From contig CAIKNP010000001.1 of NCBI GenBank assembly GCA_903828785.1, forward strand, positions 1 to 64,000: a stretch of DNA of 64,000 nt, written 5' to 3'. The notes below the pieces were generated by a model that saw only the letters and a list, made by a program, of their open reading frames with translations, made no database searches and had not been told where the DNA came from. The DNA is from an uncultured Actinomycetes bacterium (GTDB taxonomy: Bacteria > Actinomycetota > Acidimicrobiia > Acidimicrobiales > RAAP-2). The position numbers and the translations under genes were made by a program. This document shows, piece after piece, positions 24,165-32,697 of the stretch (within the stretch, counting starts at the first letter, position 1; every line of letters begins with the position of its first letter).

Positions 24165-24308
24165 TTACTTCTTAGCTGGAGCCTTCTTGGCTGGAGCCTT
24201 CTTGGCTGGAGCCTTCTTAGCTGGAGCCTTCTTTGCTGGAGCCTTCTTGGCAGGTGCCTTAGCGGCAGGAGCCTTCTTGGCTGGGGCCTTCTTTGTAGCT
24301 GTAGCCAC
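24165..24308 (-). CDS. 47-residue AKKAP-repeat protein (histone H1-like micro-protein)
   Basis: From GTG 24308, with a near-perfect AGGAGG four bases upstream, the frame reads MATATKKAPAKKAPAAKAP and then repeats PAKKA to the TAA stop: eight or so copies of a five-residue AKKAP unit and almost nothing else. Net charge is strongly positive, composition is only A, K, P plus two T. It resembles the disordered C-terminal tail of histone H1 and of actinobacterial HU/HupB, so nonspecific DNA or RNA compaction is the natural guess. It stands alone as a complete gene with its own ribosome site and a terminator (24106-24132), convergent with cofC. The opposite strand is also open here but only because of the repeat. 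Confidence 0.8.
   Translation of the reverse strand: MATATKKAPAKKAPAAKAPAKKAPAKKAPAKKAPAKKAPAKKAPAKK
24170..24300 (-). repeat. 15-bp tandem coding repeats in the AKKAP gene
   Basis: About eight imperfect tandem copies of a 15-base unit, on the plus strand GCCTTCTTGGCTGGA with third-position variation (TTAGCTGGA, TTTGCTGGA, TTGGCAGGT). The period equals five codons. Synonymous variation between copies indicates selection on the protein. Such an array can change copy number by slippage. Confidence 0.8.
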
Positions 24309-24547
24309 ATTCCCTCCTAGGGTTTTAACGTTGGATCAAAGTGGAACTTCATTGTCACCACTGCGTGGAGTCAACAACGCACCTCATTGAAGCGACTACT
24401 CGGCCATGTGCAATCCAGCTTCACAGCTGTAAAGCGACTGAACGCAGTAATCGATCCCTCGCGAAGAACATCACGCGACGAATTATCGCCGCATGAAACA
24501 TATCCCCTCCGCAAAGGACAATCTAAGTTCACTCGCTTTCTACATCA

Positions 24548-25879
24548 ATGTCAAGTATTTCGAAAATACAAACCGTTGCGAGTGTGGAAGAAAATGGTTT
24601 GTATTTAGGCCGGTCGCCAAGTGGTGACGTTACGAGTGGCGCACAACGTTCGACCTTGGTACTCGGTCCGAGTCGAAGCGGCAAGACGACGTCACTCATC
24701 CTTCCGAATTTATTGATGACCGAGCGTTCAGCAATCGTGACCTCAACGAAGGACGACGTTGTGCAAGCAATGGCTCACGCGCGCAGTGACGCGACGGTGT
24801 TGCTCTTCGATCCTTCGGGCTCCGTACCCGCACCACCCGGTGTGCGAAGGGTCGGTTACTCACCCCTGCGTCAGGCACAAGAGTGGGACGGGGCGGTACT
24901 CGCGACGCGCACTTTGCTTGATGTTCAAGCCCTGGCGCGAGGTATCCGCGGCGAGGATCATTGGAGTGAGCGGGCGGGTGCGCTGGTAGCACCGCTGTTG
25001 CACGCCAGTGCACTTCGACGAGAGAATTTGCCGCAGGTTCTCTCACGAATTGATGCCCGAAAAGCCAATGATTCACTCGATATTCTCGGCGAACGCTACG
25101 GACAGCACCATCCAGCCACCAGCTTGCTCACTGGCATCTTGGCCACCGAAGAACGGGAGCGATCCGGTATCTGGTCGAGTGCGTCGAGTCTCTTTGCGGG
25201 ATTGCGCACCGAGGCCGCGCGCCAGTCGTCGCGCGAGGCACCGCTGCAACTTGAGAAGTTCTTTTCCGCGCCACACCAACTGCACGTGGTCTCCCCCAGC
25301 CGACACCAAGCAGTGAGTACACCACTCGTGGTCGGCATGATCGACGAGATAGTGAACGCCACCTACGACCGCCATCAAAAGGGAGCGCGACTACTACTCG
25401 CCCTCGACGAACTCGCCAACGTTGCGCCACTACCGCGGCTCACGTCAATCATTTCGGAGGGAGGTGGTCAGGGTGTCGTCACCATGGCTTGCCTCCAAGA
25501 CCTCAGTCAAGCTCGCGCACGATGGGGAACGGCCGCCGAAGGATTTCTTTCGCTTTTCCCCACCACAGTCGTGCTGCCGGGCATTGCCGATCGCCCAACA
25601 CTCGAGCTCCTCCAACAACTCGCTGGACGCGACTACGTTGCCACCCCATCAGTGCAGCACTCTCGACGCGGTCGAGCAGTTGGTCACACCATGAGTTGGA
25701 GTGAGCACGACAAGATTTCAATTGCGCAACTGGCCCAAGGTCGAGAAGGCTACGCACTCGCGCTCGACAGTCGCAAACGTCTGGGCTGGGTCGCCCTCAC
25801 CCCCTCGTATCGCGACCCCCGGTTCCGCCCCTACCTCGAGCGAGAAGCGCGCTCGAGCGAACGCTCCCTCGAGCGCTGA
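24548..25879 (+). CDS. Type IV secretion coupling protein-like ATPase (VirD4/TraG family)
   Basis: A 443-residue P-loop ATPase of the conjugative coupling-protein family, which normally hands a relaxase-DNA complex to a type IV secretion channel. Visible: Walker A LGPSRSGKTTS (39-49), the following SLILPNLL typical of TraG/VirD4, the STKDD segment, Walker B RLLLALDELANVAPLP (281-296), and GVVTMACLQDLSQ, the family's sensor region. It lacks the N-terminal membrane helices that usually anchor T4CPs, so it is soluble as encoded. The 240 bases before it show no other gene and only a weak ribosome site. It is convergent with the MobF-type relaxase, overlapping by 49 bases. No mating-pair-formation genes are in the window. 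Confidence 0.85.
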   Translation: MSSISKIQTVASVEENGLYLGRSPSGDVTSGAQRSTLVLGPSRSGKTTSLILPNLLMTERSAIVTSTKDDVVQAMAHARSDATVLLFDPSGSVPAPPGVRRVGYSPLRQAQEWDGAVLATRTLLDVQALARGIRGEDHWSERAGALVAPLLHASALRRENLPQVLSRIDARKANDSLDILGERYGQHHPATSLLTGILATEERERSGIWSSASSLFAGLRTEAARQSSREAPLQLEKFFSAPHQLHVVSPSRHQAVSTPLVVGMIDEIVNATYDRHQKGARLLLALDELANVAPLPRLTSIISEGGGQGVVTMACLQDLSQARARWGTAAEGFLSLFPTTVVLPGIADRPTLELLQQLAGRDYVATPSVQHSRRGRAVGHTMSWSEHDKISIAQLAQGREGYALALDSRKRLGWVALTPSYRDPRFRPYLEREARSSERSLER

Positions 25880-26904
25880 TTCCACGCCAAGGCCTGCGAC
25901 GCCTCGAGGGGTCGTGCGCCACGCTCCTGTACCAATGCAGTCATCCGGGCCGCGCGCTGAGATATTTGGGGTTCCCGCAAACCGCGACTGTCGATGAGCG
26001 AGGGGTAATAGAGGTCAATGCTCTCCTGCAATTGGGCGACGTCGGCTCCGAAGGGGGTGGCGTGAGCGGCCGCGGCGACCAGGTCGCGGCGGGTAAGCCC
26101 GTAGAGGCCCTCCAGGTAGGCAGAAAAGCTGTATTCGTCGAGGACGTGAGGATTGCGCCGGGGTTCGGGCAAGACGGTAAGTGCTTCGAAGCGCTCGAGG
26201 TCGCTTTCCCAACGGTGGACAATGGCGGCCCGAGACCACGACTGCTTCGATGGTCTATCGTCGAAGTGGCCACCCCACAGAGCGCGATAGCCCTCGTCCA
26301 GTCCCGCCACGTGATCACCTCCACTGCGCGATCGCCACGCTCGCCACGACGTACTTTGTCCTAGGTCGAATCGCAAGGCGGCCTTATACAGCGCGTCAGC
26401 CACCGGTGCGTGGGCCGCGAGGGCGCGAGCGTCGAGCTGCCTGGTCTCACCGATCGGCTGTGACCCCACGACCACGTGGTCGTGGAGGTGGGGCTCGCCG
26501 TGTCGATTTACCCCGTGCGTAAAAGCCGCCATCGCCCCCCATTGGGCAGCGTCTTCAAAGTCGCCACCAGCGCCACGACTGCGAACAACGAGACCACGGT
26601 CTTCGAGGTAGGTCATGGCGTGGCCCACGGATCGCTGGTGCGCTCGAATCAGCGCGGGGGCTTCGGCGGGGTCGAGGGCGAGCAGTATGGAGACCGGCCG
26701 GGGGGCCGCGACGACCAGGTCGTAGCCGTTCGTGCGACTGCGTGCCGAAGGGGTGAGGATAGCTTGCACGGCTTCGGCCCCGACGTCACCCGAGCCGCGT
26801 AGCCAACGACCGGCGGGACCATCCCGCAGACCCTCAAGTTCCAGAGCGCTATCGTCCGTAAAGTAACGCACGTCGCTTCCGCTGTGTGGATAAATACGCA
26901 GCAC
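25831..26904 (-). CDS. MobF/TrwC-type relaxase domain protein, without helicase
   Basis: From GTG 26904, preceded by AAAGGAG, 357 residues. The TrwC relaxase fold is recognisable: GYDLVVAAPRPVSILLAL (60-77) and the three-histidine metal site in PHLHDH (His 139, 141, 143) after FTHGVNRHG. The N-terminal catalytic tyrosines are atypical: only Tyr5 and Tyr14 (VRYF) are available, and the second tyrosine pair seen in TrwC/TraI is absent. The usual C-terminal helicase is missing. Role expected from the family: site- and strand-specific nicking at an origin of transfer. The 3' end overlaps the coupling-protein gene by 49 bases. No oriT could be identified. Stops two-thirds short of classical TraI/TrwC length. 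Confidence 0.82.
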   Translation of the reverse strand: MLRIYPHSGSDVRYFTDDSALELEGLRDGPAGRWLRGSGDVGAEAVQAILTPSARSRTNGYDLVVAAPRPVSILLALDPAEAPALIRAHQRSVGHAMTYLEDRGLVVRSRGAGGDFEDAAQWGAMAAFTHGVNRHGEPHLHDHVVVGSQPIGETRQLDARALAAHAPVADALYKAALRFDLGQSTSWRAWRSRSGGDHVAGLDEGYRALWGGHFDDRPSKQSWSRAAIVHRWESDLERFEALTVLPEPRRNPHVLDEYSFSAYLEGLYGLTRRDLVAAAAHATPFGADVAQLQESIDLYYPSLIDSRGLREPQISQRAARMTALVQERGARPLEASQALAWNQRSRERSLERASRSR

Positions 26905-26935
26905 GGGGACTCCTTTCGGAGCACCCAATGGTCGC

Positions 26936-28885
26936 TTACAGAGCGTCGAGAATTCGCTTCGCGAGTTCGCGGCCCGCTCCAGCGAAGGCTGGTGGCGCAA
27001 CGACGGCACCCGGGCCGGCGAGAAGGAGCAAGTGGTCCAAGAAGTCCGCCGTGACCACGTGGAAACTGACGACGTGGCGACCATCACCGAGCGCGGCCCA
27101 ACGGGCCCCGGGGAGGGGCTCGAAAATGTAGCGCGAGGCGGCGTCAACGACCACCACGACTTCGTCGCCACTGTCGCCCATCTGTACCAACCAGTCGGGC
27201 GTGTCATCCAGGGGGAAGTCGATACTCCGTGGCGACTTAGCCACGATGCTGGCGATTCGGTCAATACGGAAGGTGCGCCAACCTTGCCGCGAAAAGCACC
27301 AGGCCCGCACGTAACTGTGGCCATTAAGCACCTTCACTTCTCGCGGCGCAATGGTGCGCTCTTCGGCGCTGTCCTCGAAGCCGCGCAGGTAGACCATACG
27401 AATCTCCTCCTGCTGCGCCACGGCTGCGTTCACGGTGGCCAGCAATTCCTCATCATTGCTGTGTTCGATACGAATGAAGTCGGCGGCCACCGCTTCCAAT
27501 TTGTCAATCGCCGTGAAGATGGCGGGTTCAACGTCGAGACGAGAGGCCTCGCGCAGTGCGACGTTGAGCTCGAAGAGATCGGGCAACATCAACGACGAAG
27601 GTTCGTCGTTCTCGTCAATGTATTCGGCTTGGTACAGCGAGTCGTCGGAGGCCTCGTTGTCCCAGTCGTCGCAGTACTTCATGACGCGCGCGGGGAAGCG
27701 CCACGGCCCCTCGTAGACCTCAGCCAGCGGTTCTAGGGTTGCCAGGCGATCCATGATCGTGCGCACATCCTCGGCCTCCATTTCGAATCGACTGGCCAAT
27801 TCAGAGATGCGTAAACCATCCTCCGCCTGGTAGACCGCGTGCAGCAGCTGCAAGGTCTGACCCAGAACATTGGTAATGGATGGCGTTGCGAAGGTCACGT
27901 TGGAAAGGTCGGGAATCGTTCCACGGTTGACTCCCTTCAACCAGGAGCGCAAGACCTTCTCCAGGGAGGCGGGACTGGTGAGGCGCACGCGCTCAGCCGC
28001 TCCCAGCACGAAGCGCAGTGCGGCGTGCGTATCACCAAAGTCCAGGGCAACTTCGACCTTGCCGCTTTCCTTGGTTTTCTGGATCGCGTGAGGATACTGC
28101 CGCTGTAGCAACTCGGCGTAGTTAGCGTTGGTCTCAACTTTTACCGCGAGCGGCTGGGGCGACTTTTGATACTTGGGCGTCCACCGGTGCGCAAGTTCAG
28201 TAACGGCCTCATCTTTCTCGAAGCGCTCGCTCGTTACCAGGGGCGCACTGGTCATGCGCGACAAGCGGTAGCCCTTTACTTCTTCCGTACCCGTGACGCG
28301 GGCCACCAAATAAGTCATACCGTCAGCGCTCACGAGCTGCAGTGGATCAACCGTGCGGACCTTACGAACCGACGACTCGTACTCGAAGCTGATACTGCGC
28401 CCCAACTTCAGCGCCCGCATGATGGGCCCGACGTAGGCCGAGTACTCGAGTCCGCCCGCACCCGTTGGTCCGTCGCCGAAAACACTGAAGGCCCCCGACC
28501 GGCCAAAGCCACAGAATTGCAGGGCCAGCCGCACGACGCGCAATTCGTCGTCGGTGAAGTGAATGACTGGTGCGTAGGCACTCGCGGGGTCCACTTGATA
28601 ACGCGCGATGCCGTCGACTCCCAACACCGTCTCGATATCGAAACCTCGTTCGCGAATCATCTTCTTGTCGCGCTCAAACTTCTGGCGAACCGCGGCGTCC
28701 GAACCTTCGTAGGCCAAGATTTTCTTAGGGCGCCCGCTGGTCACCGGATATTCGTCGACCTTCAGTTGACGAAGGATCTCCTCCTGCGTCAGCGGATGAC
28801 GCTCCAAGAAGGCGCGTTCGAGTAACAAGAGCAGGGCCACTAGTCGCTCGCGACTCTGGATATTGACGCCGGACTGCTTGCTCAT
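26936..28885 (-). CDS. pafBC: Fused PafB-PafC-type WYL transcriptional regulator
   Basis: From ATG 28885 (AGGAGAG upstream), 649 residues. Each half has a winged-helix followed by a WYL domain: HTH in ERLVALLLLLERAF/LTQEEILRQL, first WYL around SISFEYESSVRKVRTVDPLQ, second HTH around LRISELASRFEMEAEDVRTI, second WYL around IRMVYLRGFEDSAEERTIAP with the final RTFRIDRIAS. In mycobacteria PafB and PafC form a heterodimer activating DNA-damage genes independently of LexA, sensing a DNA-derived ligand; fused versions exist in other actinobacteria. Here it is not next to the Pup ligase or tatA genes but 30 bases upstream of the relaxase gene, in the same direction, so the two could be co-transcribed. 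Confidence 0.88.
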   Translation of the reverse strand: MSKQSGVNIQSRERLVALLLLLERAFLERHPLTQEEILRQLKVDEYPVTSGRPKKILAYEGSDAAVRQKFERDKKMIRERGFDIETVLGVDGIARYQVDPASAYAPVIHFTDDELRVVRLALQFCGFGRSGAFSVFGDGPTGAGGLEYSAYVGPIMRALKLGRSISFEYESSVRKVRTVDPLQLVSADGMTYLVARVTGTEEVKGYRLSRMTSAPLVTSERFEKDEAVTELAHRWTPKYQKSPQPLAVKVETNANYAELLQRQYPHAIQKTKESGKVEVALDFGDTHAALRFVLGAAERVRLTSPASLEKVLRSWLKGVNRGTIPDLSNVTFATPSITNVLGQTLQLLHAVYQAEDGLRISELASRFEMEAEDVRTIMDRLATLEPLAEVYEGPWRFPARVMKYCDDWDNEASDDSLYQAEYIDENDEPSSLMLPDLFELNVALREASRLDVEPAIFTAIDKLEAVAADFIRIEHSNDEELLATVNAAVAQQEEIRMVYLRGFEDSAEERTIAPREVKVLNGHSYVRAWCFSRQGWRTFRIDRIASIVAKSPRSIDFPLDDTPDWLVQMGDSGDEVVVVVDAASRYIFEPLPGARWAALGDGRHVVSFHVVTADFLDHLLLLAGPGAVVAPPAFAGAGRELAKRILDAL

Positions 28886-29051
28886 GTCTCTCCTTGCGTT
28901 CGCCAGCCAGGACGACAAAGGGACCGTCACTCGCCGCCCCATCAGGCTTTGGGCACCACGATGCAGAACCTCACTCTACCGGTCGTGTCGGGCCGAGCGG
29001 GGACTGCCGGTACACTTTCTACTCGAGGAATCCCCCAAAAGGAAGTGTGCC

Positions 29052-29243
29052 GTGCCCACCTACGAATACGAGTGCCAGCAGTGTCACCAAAGGGTCGAAG
29101 CCGTCCAGTCCTTTTCCGACGAACCGCTCACCATCTGCGAGTCCTGTGGGGGCGAGCTTCGCAAGGTCTTTTCCGGCGTCGGTATCGCCTTCAAGGGTTC
29201 CGGTTTCTACAAAACCGATAACCGCCCCTCGAGCAGCGACTAG
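29052..29243 (+). CDS. FmdB-family zinc-ribbon protein
   Basis: A 63-residue protein from GTG 29052 with AGGAAG upstream. It opens with the family signature MPTYEYECQQCHQRVE, and four cysteines (8, 11, 29, 32) in two CxxC knuckles form a zinc ribbon; the tail SGVGIAFKGSGFYKTD is the usual conserved end. FmdB-like proteins are widespread small putative regulators of unknown target. Longer frames starting upstream at 28863 are extension artefacts without homology-like content. It precedes the SPFH gene by 74 bases and may share its transcript. Confidence 0.88.
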   Translation: MPTYEYECQQCHQRVEAVQSFSDEPLTICESCGGELRKVFSGVGIAFKGSGFYKTDNRPSSSD

Positions 29244-29317
29244 CGAATCAGCCTTCCCGCGAGGGGCTACGCTCACTGTCGAGGAGCAATTTCCTCCCGA
29301 CCGTAAGGACGTCAGCT

Positions 29318-30241
29318 ATGAATACCGACAAAGTCATTTTCGCCGTGGCGGTGGTGGTGGTGGTGCTCGCCATCGTGATTCTGGTGCGCGCCGTGCGTAT
29401 CGTGCAACAGGGATTCGTTGGAGTGGTAACCCGCCTCGGCCAGTTCCGGACCATCAAAGAGCCGGGCCTTACCTTCATCGTGCCCTTCATCGAGTCCATG
29501 CGAATCGTCGATGTTCGCGAAACGCCCCGCACCGGCGATCGCCAACAAGTCATTACTCGGGACAACGTGGCCGTCATCGTCAACGCCACGATCTTCAGCC
29601 AGGTCGTCGACGTGCGACTGGCCCTCTTCACCAACTCCGACTACCTCGTGAGTACCGACAACCTGGCTCGCACTTCCGTTCGCGCGGTCTTTGGTTCCAT
29701 CACCTTGGATGAAGCCTTCTCCCAGCGCGAACGCATCGGAACCTTGCTGCAAACGCAAATGGAAGAGGCGACTGATAAATGGGGTGTGCGAATCAATCGC
29801 GTCGAAGTTCTCGAAATTACCCCGCCCGAGCAAATCCTGCAGGCTATGGCGCTCCAGAAGCAGGCGGATCAGGAGAAGCGCGCCCGAATTCTCGAATCTG
29901 AAGGCAACCAGCAATCCGCGGTGAACGTTGCCGACGGCGCGCGCCAGGCCGCGATCAAGGAGGCGGAAGGTGCCTCGCAGTCGGCCATCTTGCGAGCGGA
30001 GGGCCTCCGACAGGCCACCATCCTCGAAGCGCAGGGACGGGCCGAGGCAGTCGCGCTGGTCTACGCCGCCATCAAGGCGCAGACCCCCGACCCGACCTTG
30101 GTGGCGATTTTGCAACTCGACACGCTGGCCAAGTTCGCCGAGTCGCCCAACGCCAAATTGATCATTCCCGCGGAAAGTTCAGCTTTGCTGGGCGCCGCTC
30201 AGGCCATCAAGAGCGTTATGGAAGCAGTGCCCGGGAATTAA
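29318..30241 (+). CDS. SPFH/stomatin-like membrane protein (QmcA/paraslipin type)
   Basis: A 307-residue band-7 protein. One N-terminal membrane helix (VIFAVAVVVVVLAIVILVRAV, about 6-26) is followed by the SPFH domain (QQGFVGVVTRLGQFR to about 190) and a long alanine/glutamate-rich coiled coil (residues 190-260), ending in a conserved small C-terminal part. Such proteins oligomerise into membrane microdomains and scaffold proteases or transport; membership is clear, client unknown. The partner NfeD gene normally in the same operon lies tail-to-tail downstream, the two stops overlapping at TTAA 30238-30241. Confidence 0.92.
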   Translation: MNTDKVIFAVAVVVVVLAIVILVRAVRIVQQGFVGVVTRLGQFRTIKEPGLTFIVPFIESMRIVDVRETPRTGDRQQVITRDNVAVIVNATIFSQVVDVRLALFTNSDYLVSTDNLARTSVRAVFGSITLDEAFSQRERIGTLLQTQMEEATDKWGVRINRVEVLEITPPEQILQAMALQKQADQEKRARILESEGNQQSAVNVADGARQAAIKEAEGASQSAILRAEGLRQATILEAQGRAEAVALVYAAIKAQTPDPTLVAILQLDTLAKFAESPNAKLIIPAESSALLGAAQAIKSVMEAVPGN

Positions 30242-30681
30242 TCCGCTGGCCGGGACTGCACGTACAGGGTGGTACCCATCACCTTGTCGACTTCCACGGC
30301 TTCACCCACGGCAATGGGGGGACCACTGGTCACCGCGCGCCACGTTTCACCCCGCAGCGTGACGCGCCCCGGGTTCTGCTCAGTCCCGACCGTCTCGATG
30401 ACGACAGCCCGCAGACCAGTCATTGACGACGTCGTGGGTGCGAGAAGATCACCCGGCTGGTGCTTGCCAAATTTCTTGAGAGCGAAGGGACGAACCCCAA
30501 CGACTCCGGCCATGGTGACCAGTAGCCAGGCCAGCGCCTGCCACTGAAAGGTGGCTCCGGCAATGAGGACCAGCAGCGCGACCACCGCACCGGCGGCCAC
30601 GAAACCCCCCGCCAGGGCGTTGGTGTGAATCTCACTCGCAGCGGCAATCACGATGATTAGAATCCAAAAAATGAGGGGCAC
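30238..30681 (-). CDS. NfeD-like membrane protein with C-terminal OB domain
   Basis: A 147-residue protein with three hydrophobic segments in the first 70 residues (LIFWILIIVIAAASEI, GGFVAAGAVVALLVLIAGATF, ALAWLLVTMAGVVGV) and a C-terminal OB-fold of NfeD type (GLRAVVIETVGT, GRVTLRGETWRAV, VGEAVEVDKVMGTTLYV). This is the short NfeD form without the ClpP-like protease. NfeD partners SPFH proteins such as the one encoded opposite at 29318; the convergent layout replaces the common operon order. Divergent from dxs with 57 bases between starts. Confidence 0.9.
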   Translation of the reverse strand: MPLIFWILIIVIAAASEIHTNALAGGFVAAGAVVALLVLIAGATFQWQALAWLLVTMAGVVGVRPFALKKFGKHQPGDLLAPTTSSMTGLRAVVIETVGTEQNPGRVTLRGETWRAVTSGPPIAVGEAVEVDKVMGTTLYVQSRPAD

Positions 30682-30738
30682 TGCCGTAGTCTACGCACAG
30701 CCTTCGAGGGAAAGAAAGGTCCCAACTAGGCTACGAGG

Positions 30739-32658
30739 GTGCTGTTAGAGTCCATCGCTTCTCCCGCCGACCTCGCGGCCCTGTCGTACGACGAGTTGGA
30801 CCAGCTGGCCGCCGAGTTGCGCACCTTTATTATCGAAACCGTCGCCACCACGGGCGGTCATTTAGGTTCCAATCTCGGGGCCGTCGAACTGACCCTGGCC
30901 TTGCACCGCGTCTTTGAGTCACCGTCGGATATTTTGCTCTTCGACACCGGACATCAGTCCTACGTCCACAAACTACTCACCGGGCGACGCTCGGGTTTCG
31001 CCAAACTCCGCAAGCGCGGCGGACTCTCGGGCTACCCCAACCGCAGCGAGAGCGAGCACGACTGGATTGAGTCCTCCCACGCCTCTACGGCCCTCTCCTA
31101 CGCGCACGGCTTGTCCGTCGCTCTCGCGCACAAGCACGAACTCATTGGCCACGGAGGTCCTCGTCACGTTGTCGCGGTGGTGGGCGACGGCTCACTGACC
31201 GGAGGCATGGCTTACGAAGCTCTCAATAATCTCGGTGTCGCCAATCAACGAGTGGTGATCGTGTTGAACGACAACGGGCACAGCTACGCCCCGACAATTT
31301 CCAAACTGTCGACCTCCTTAACCTCACTGCGACTGAACTCCACCTACCTCAGCCTGCGAGACCGTATTCGCAAAATCTTGCCTCGACTCACCCGCCTCGG
31401 CAAAGTGGCATTTAAGGGGATCGACGGCGCGGCCAACGTCGTGCGTGAGATGGTGACGCCTCGCACCTTTTTTGAGGATCTCGGCGTGCGTTACGTCGGC
31501 CCCATCGACGGGCACAACATCGAAGCGATGGAATCTGCTTTCGCGAGGGCGGCCGAATGGGACGGTCCGATTGTGGTGCACGTGATTACCGAAAAAGGTC
31601 GCGGTTACGCCCCCGCCACCGAGGATGACCTCAAGATGCACGACTTCAAGCTGCCACCTCGCGCCAGCGGTGCTCCCGTGGCCACCTACACGCAGACCTT
31701 CTCGACCGCGCTCATGGCCGCGGCCGAACGGGACGAGCGCATCGTGGCCATCACGGCCGCTATGGCGGGCCCGACCGGACTCTTACCTTTTGAGGCAGCC
31801 TTCCCTCATCGCTTCTTTGACGTCGGCATCGCCGAGCAGCACGCCGTCACCGCGGCGGCCGGAATGGCGATGGGTGGCCTCAAACCGGTGGTAGCGATCT
31901 ATTCGACGTTTTTCAGTCGAGCCTTCGACCAGGCGAATCTGGACGTCGGTTTACTCAATCTGCCGGTCACCTTCGTCTTCGACCGCGCGGGCATAACCGG
32001 CGACGACGGGCCGAGCCACCACGGAATTTTAGATATCGCCCTCTGTCTCGCGATTCCGAACATGACCGTCTTCGCCCCCTCCAGCACGGCGGAAGTTCCG
32101 GTGATGCTCAATACCGCCCTCGAACTTTCCACGCCGACGGCCTTACGCTTTCCCAAGACGCCGCCCCAGCCCTTTGACGGTCTAGTGGGACGCGGACTCG
32201 AGGCCCGGTGCGTCACCCGCGGTGACGGCGCCCTCTGCGTCTTGGCGGTGGGCAAGATGGCCGACGCGGCCTACCAGGCACTCGCCTTATTGGGGCCCGC
32301 CGCCGGAGGGGTCACCCTCTACGACGTGCGCGTCCTGCCGCCTGATCCCGTCATGATTAACGACGCCGTAGCGCACCAGCGAATCATTACCATCGAGGAC
32401 GGCACCCGGCACGGCGGCGCCGGAACACTCATGGTTTCGGCAATTCGGAGTAGAGCCCAGGAACTCGCCATCCCCTTCCCCACCACCCGTATCTTGGGCG
32501 TGCCCCGCGCCTACCTCGAACACCACAGCCCTGAAGCCCTCCTGGGTGAACTCGGTCTCGATCCCGCGGGCATCGCGGCGTCGCTTAATCGCTTGCTGAA
32601 CGACGAGGCCGAATTTCCTGGGCCAATTCCCGAAGCGCCACGACCACGTTTCTTCTGA
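30739..32658 (+). CDS. dxs: 1-deoxy-D-xylulose-5-phosphate synthase
   Basis: A 639-residue ThDP enzyme condensing pyruvate and glyceraldehyde-3-phosphate, the entry step of the MEP isoprenoid pathway. Motifs: GGHLGSNLGAVELTLALH (about 35-52), the ThDP/metal motif GDGSLTGGMAYEALNN near 152, DGHN and the phosphate-binding region, DVGIAEQHAVTAAAGMA with the catalytic glutamate, and RAGITGDDGPSHHG. Full length for the family. GTG start at 30739. It is followed 39 bases later by msrB in the same direction. Indicates isoprenoids made by MEP rather than mevalonate. Confidence 0.97.
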   Translation: MLLESIASPADLAALSYDELDQLAAELRTFIIETVATTGGHLGSNLGAVELTLALHRVFESPSDILLFDTGHQSYVHKLLTGRRSGFAKLRKRGGLSGYPNRSESEHDWIESSHASTALSYAHGLSVALAHKHELIGHGGPRHVVAVVGDGSLTGGMAYEALNNLGVANQRVVIVLNDNGHSYAPTISKLSTSLTSLRLNSTYLSLRDRIRKILPRLTRLGKVAFKGIDGAANVVREMVTPRTFFEDLGVRYVGPIDGHNIEAMESAFARAAEWDGPIVVHVITEKGRGYAPATEDDLKMHDFKLPPRASGAPVATYTQTFSTALMAAAERDERIVAITAAMAGPTGLLPFEAAFPHRFFDVGIAEQHAVTAAAGMAMGGLKPVVAIYSTFFSRAFDQANLDVGLLNLPVTFVFDRAGITGDDGPSHHGILDIALCLAIPNMTVFAPSSTAEVPVMLNTALELSTPTALRFPKTPPQPFDGLVGRGLEARCVTRGDGALCVLAVGKMADAAYQALALLGPAAGGVTLYDVRVLPPDPVMINDAVAHQRIITIEDGTRHGGAGTLMVSAIRSRAQELAIPFPTTRILGVPRAYLEHHSPEALLGELGLDPAGIAASLNRLLNDEAEFPGPIPEAPRPRFF

Positions 32659-32697
32659 AGCGTCTGGCTCTTGGCCTTCCTGCGCTACTTTGGACCC

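Noticed and set aside
24170-24300. Regular 15-base repeats considered as a CRISPR array or non-coding satellite
   Set aside because: No spacers; the unit is exactly five codons, the frame has a start, ribosome site and stop, and copies differ synonymously.
24187-24390. Plus-strand frame translating to repeated AGAFLAGAF
   Set aside because: Antisense of the AKKAP repeat gene; hydrophobic only because Lys/Ala/Pro codons reverse-complement to Phe/Leu/Gly/Ala codons; no ribosome site.
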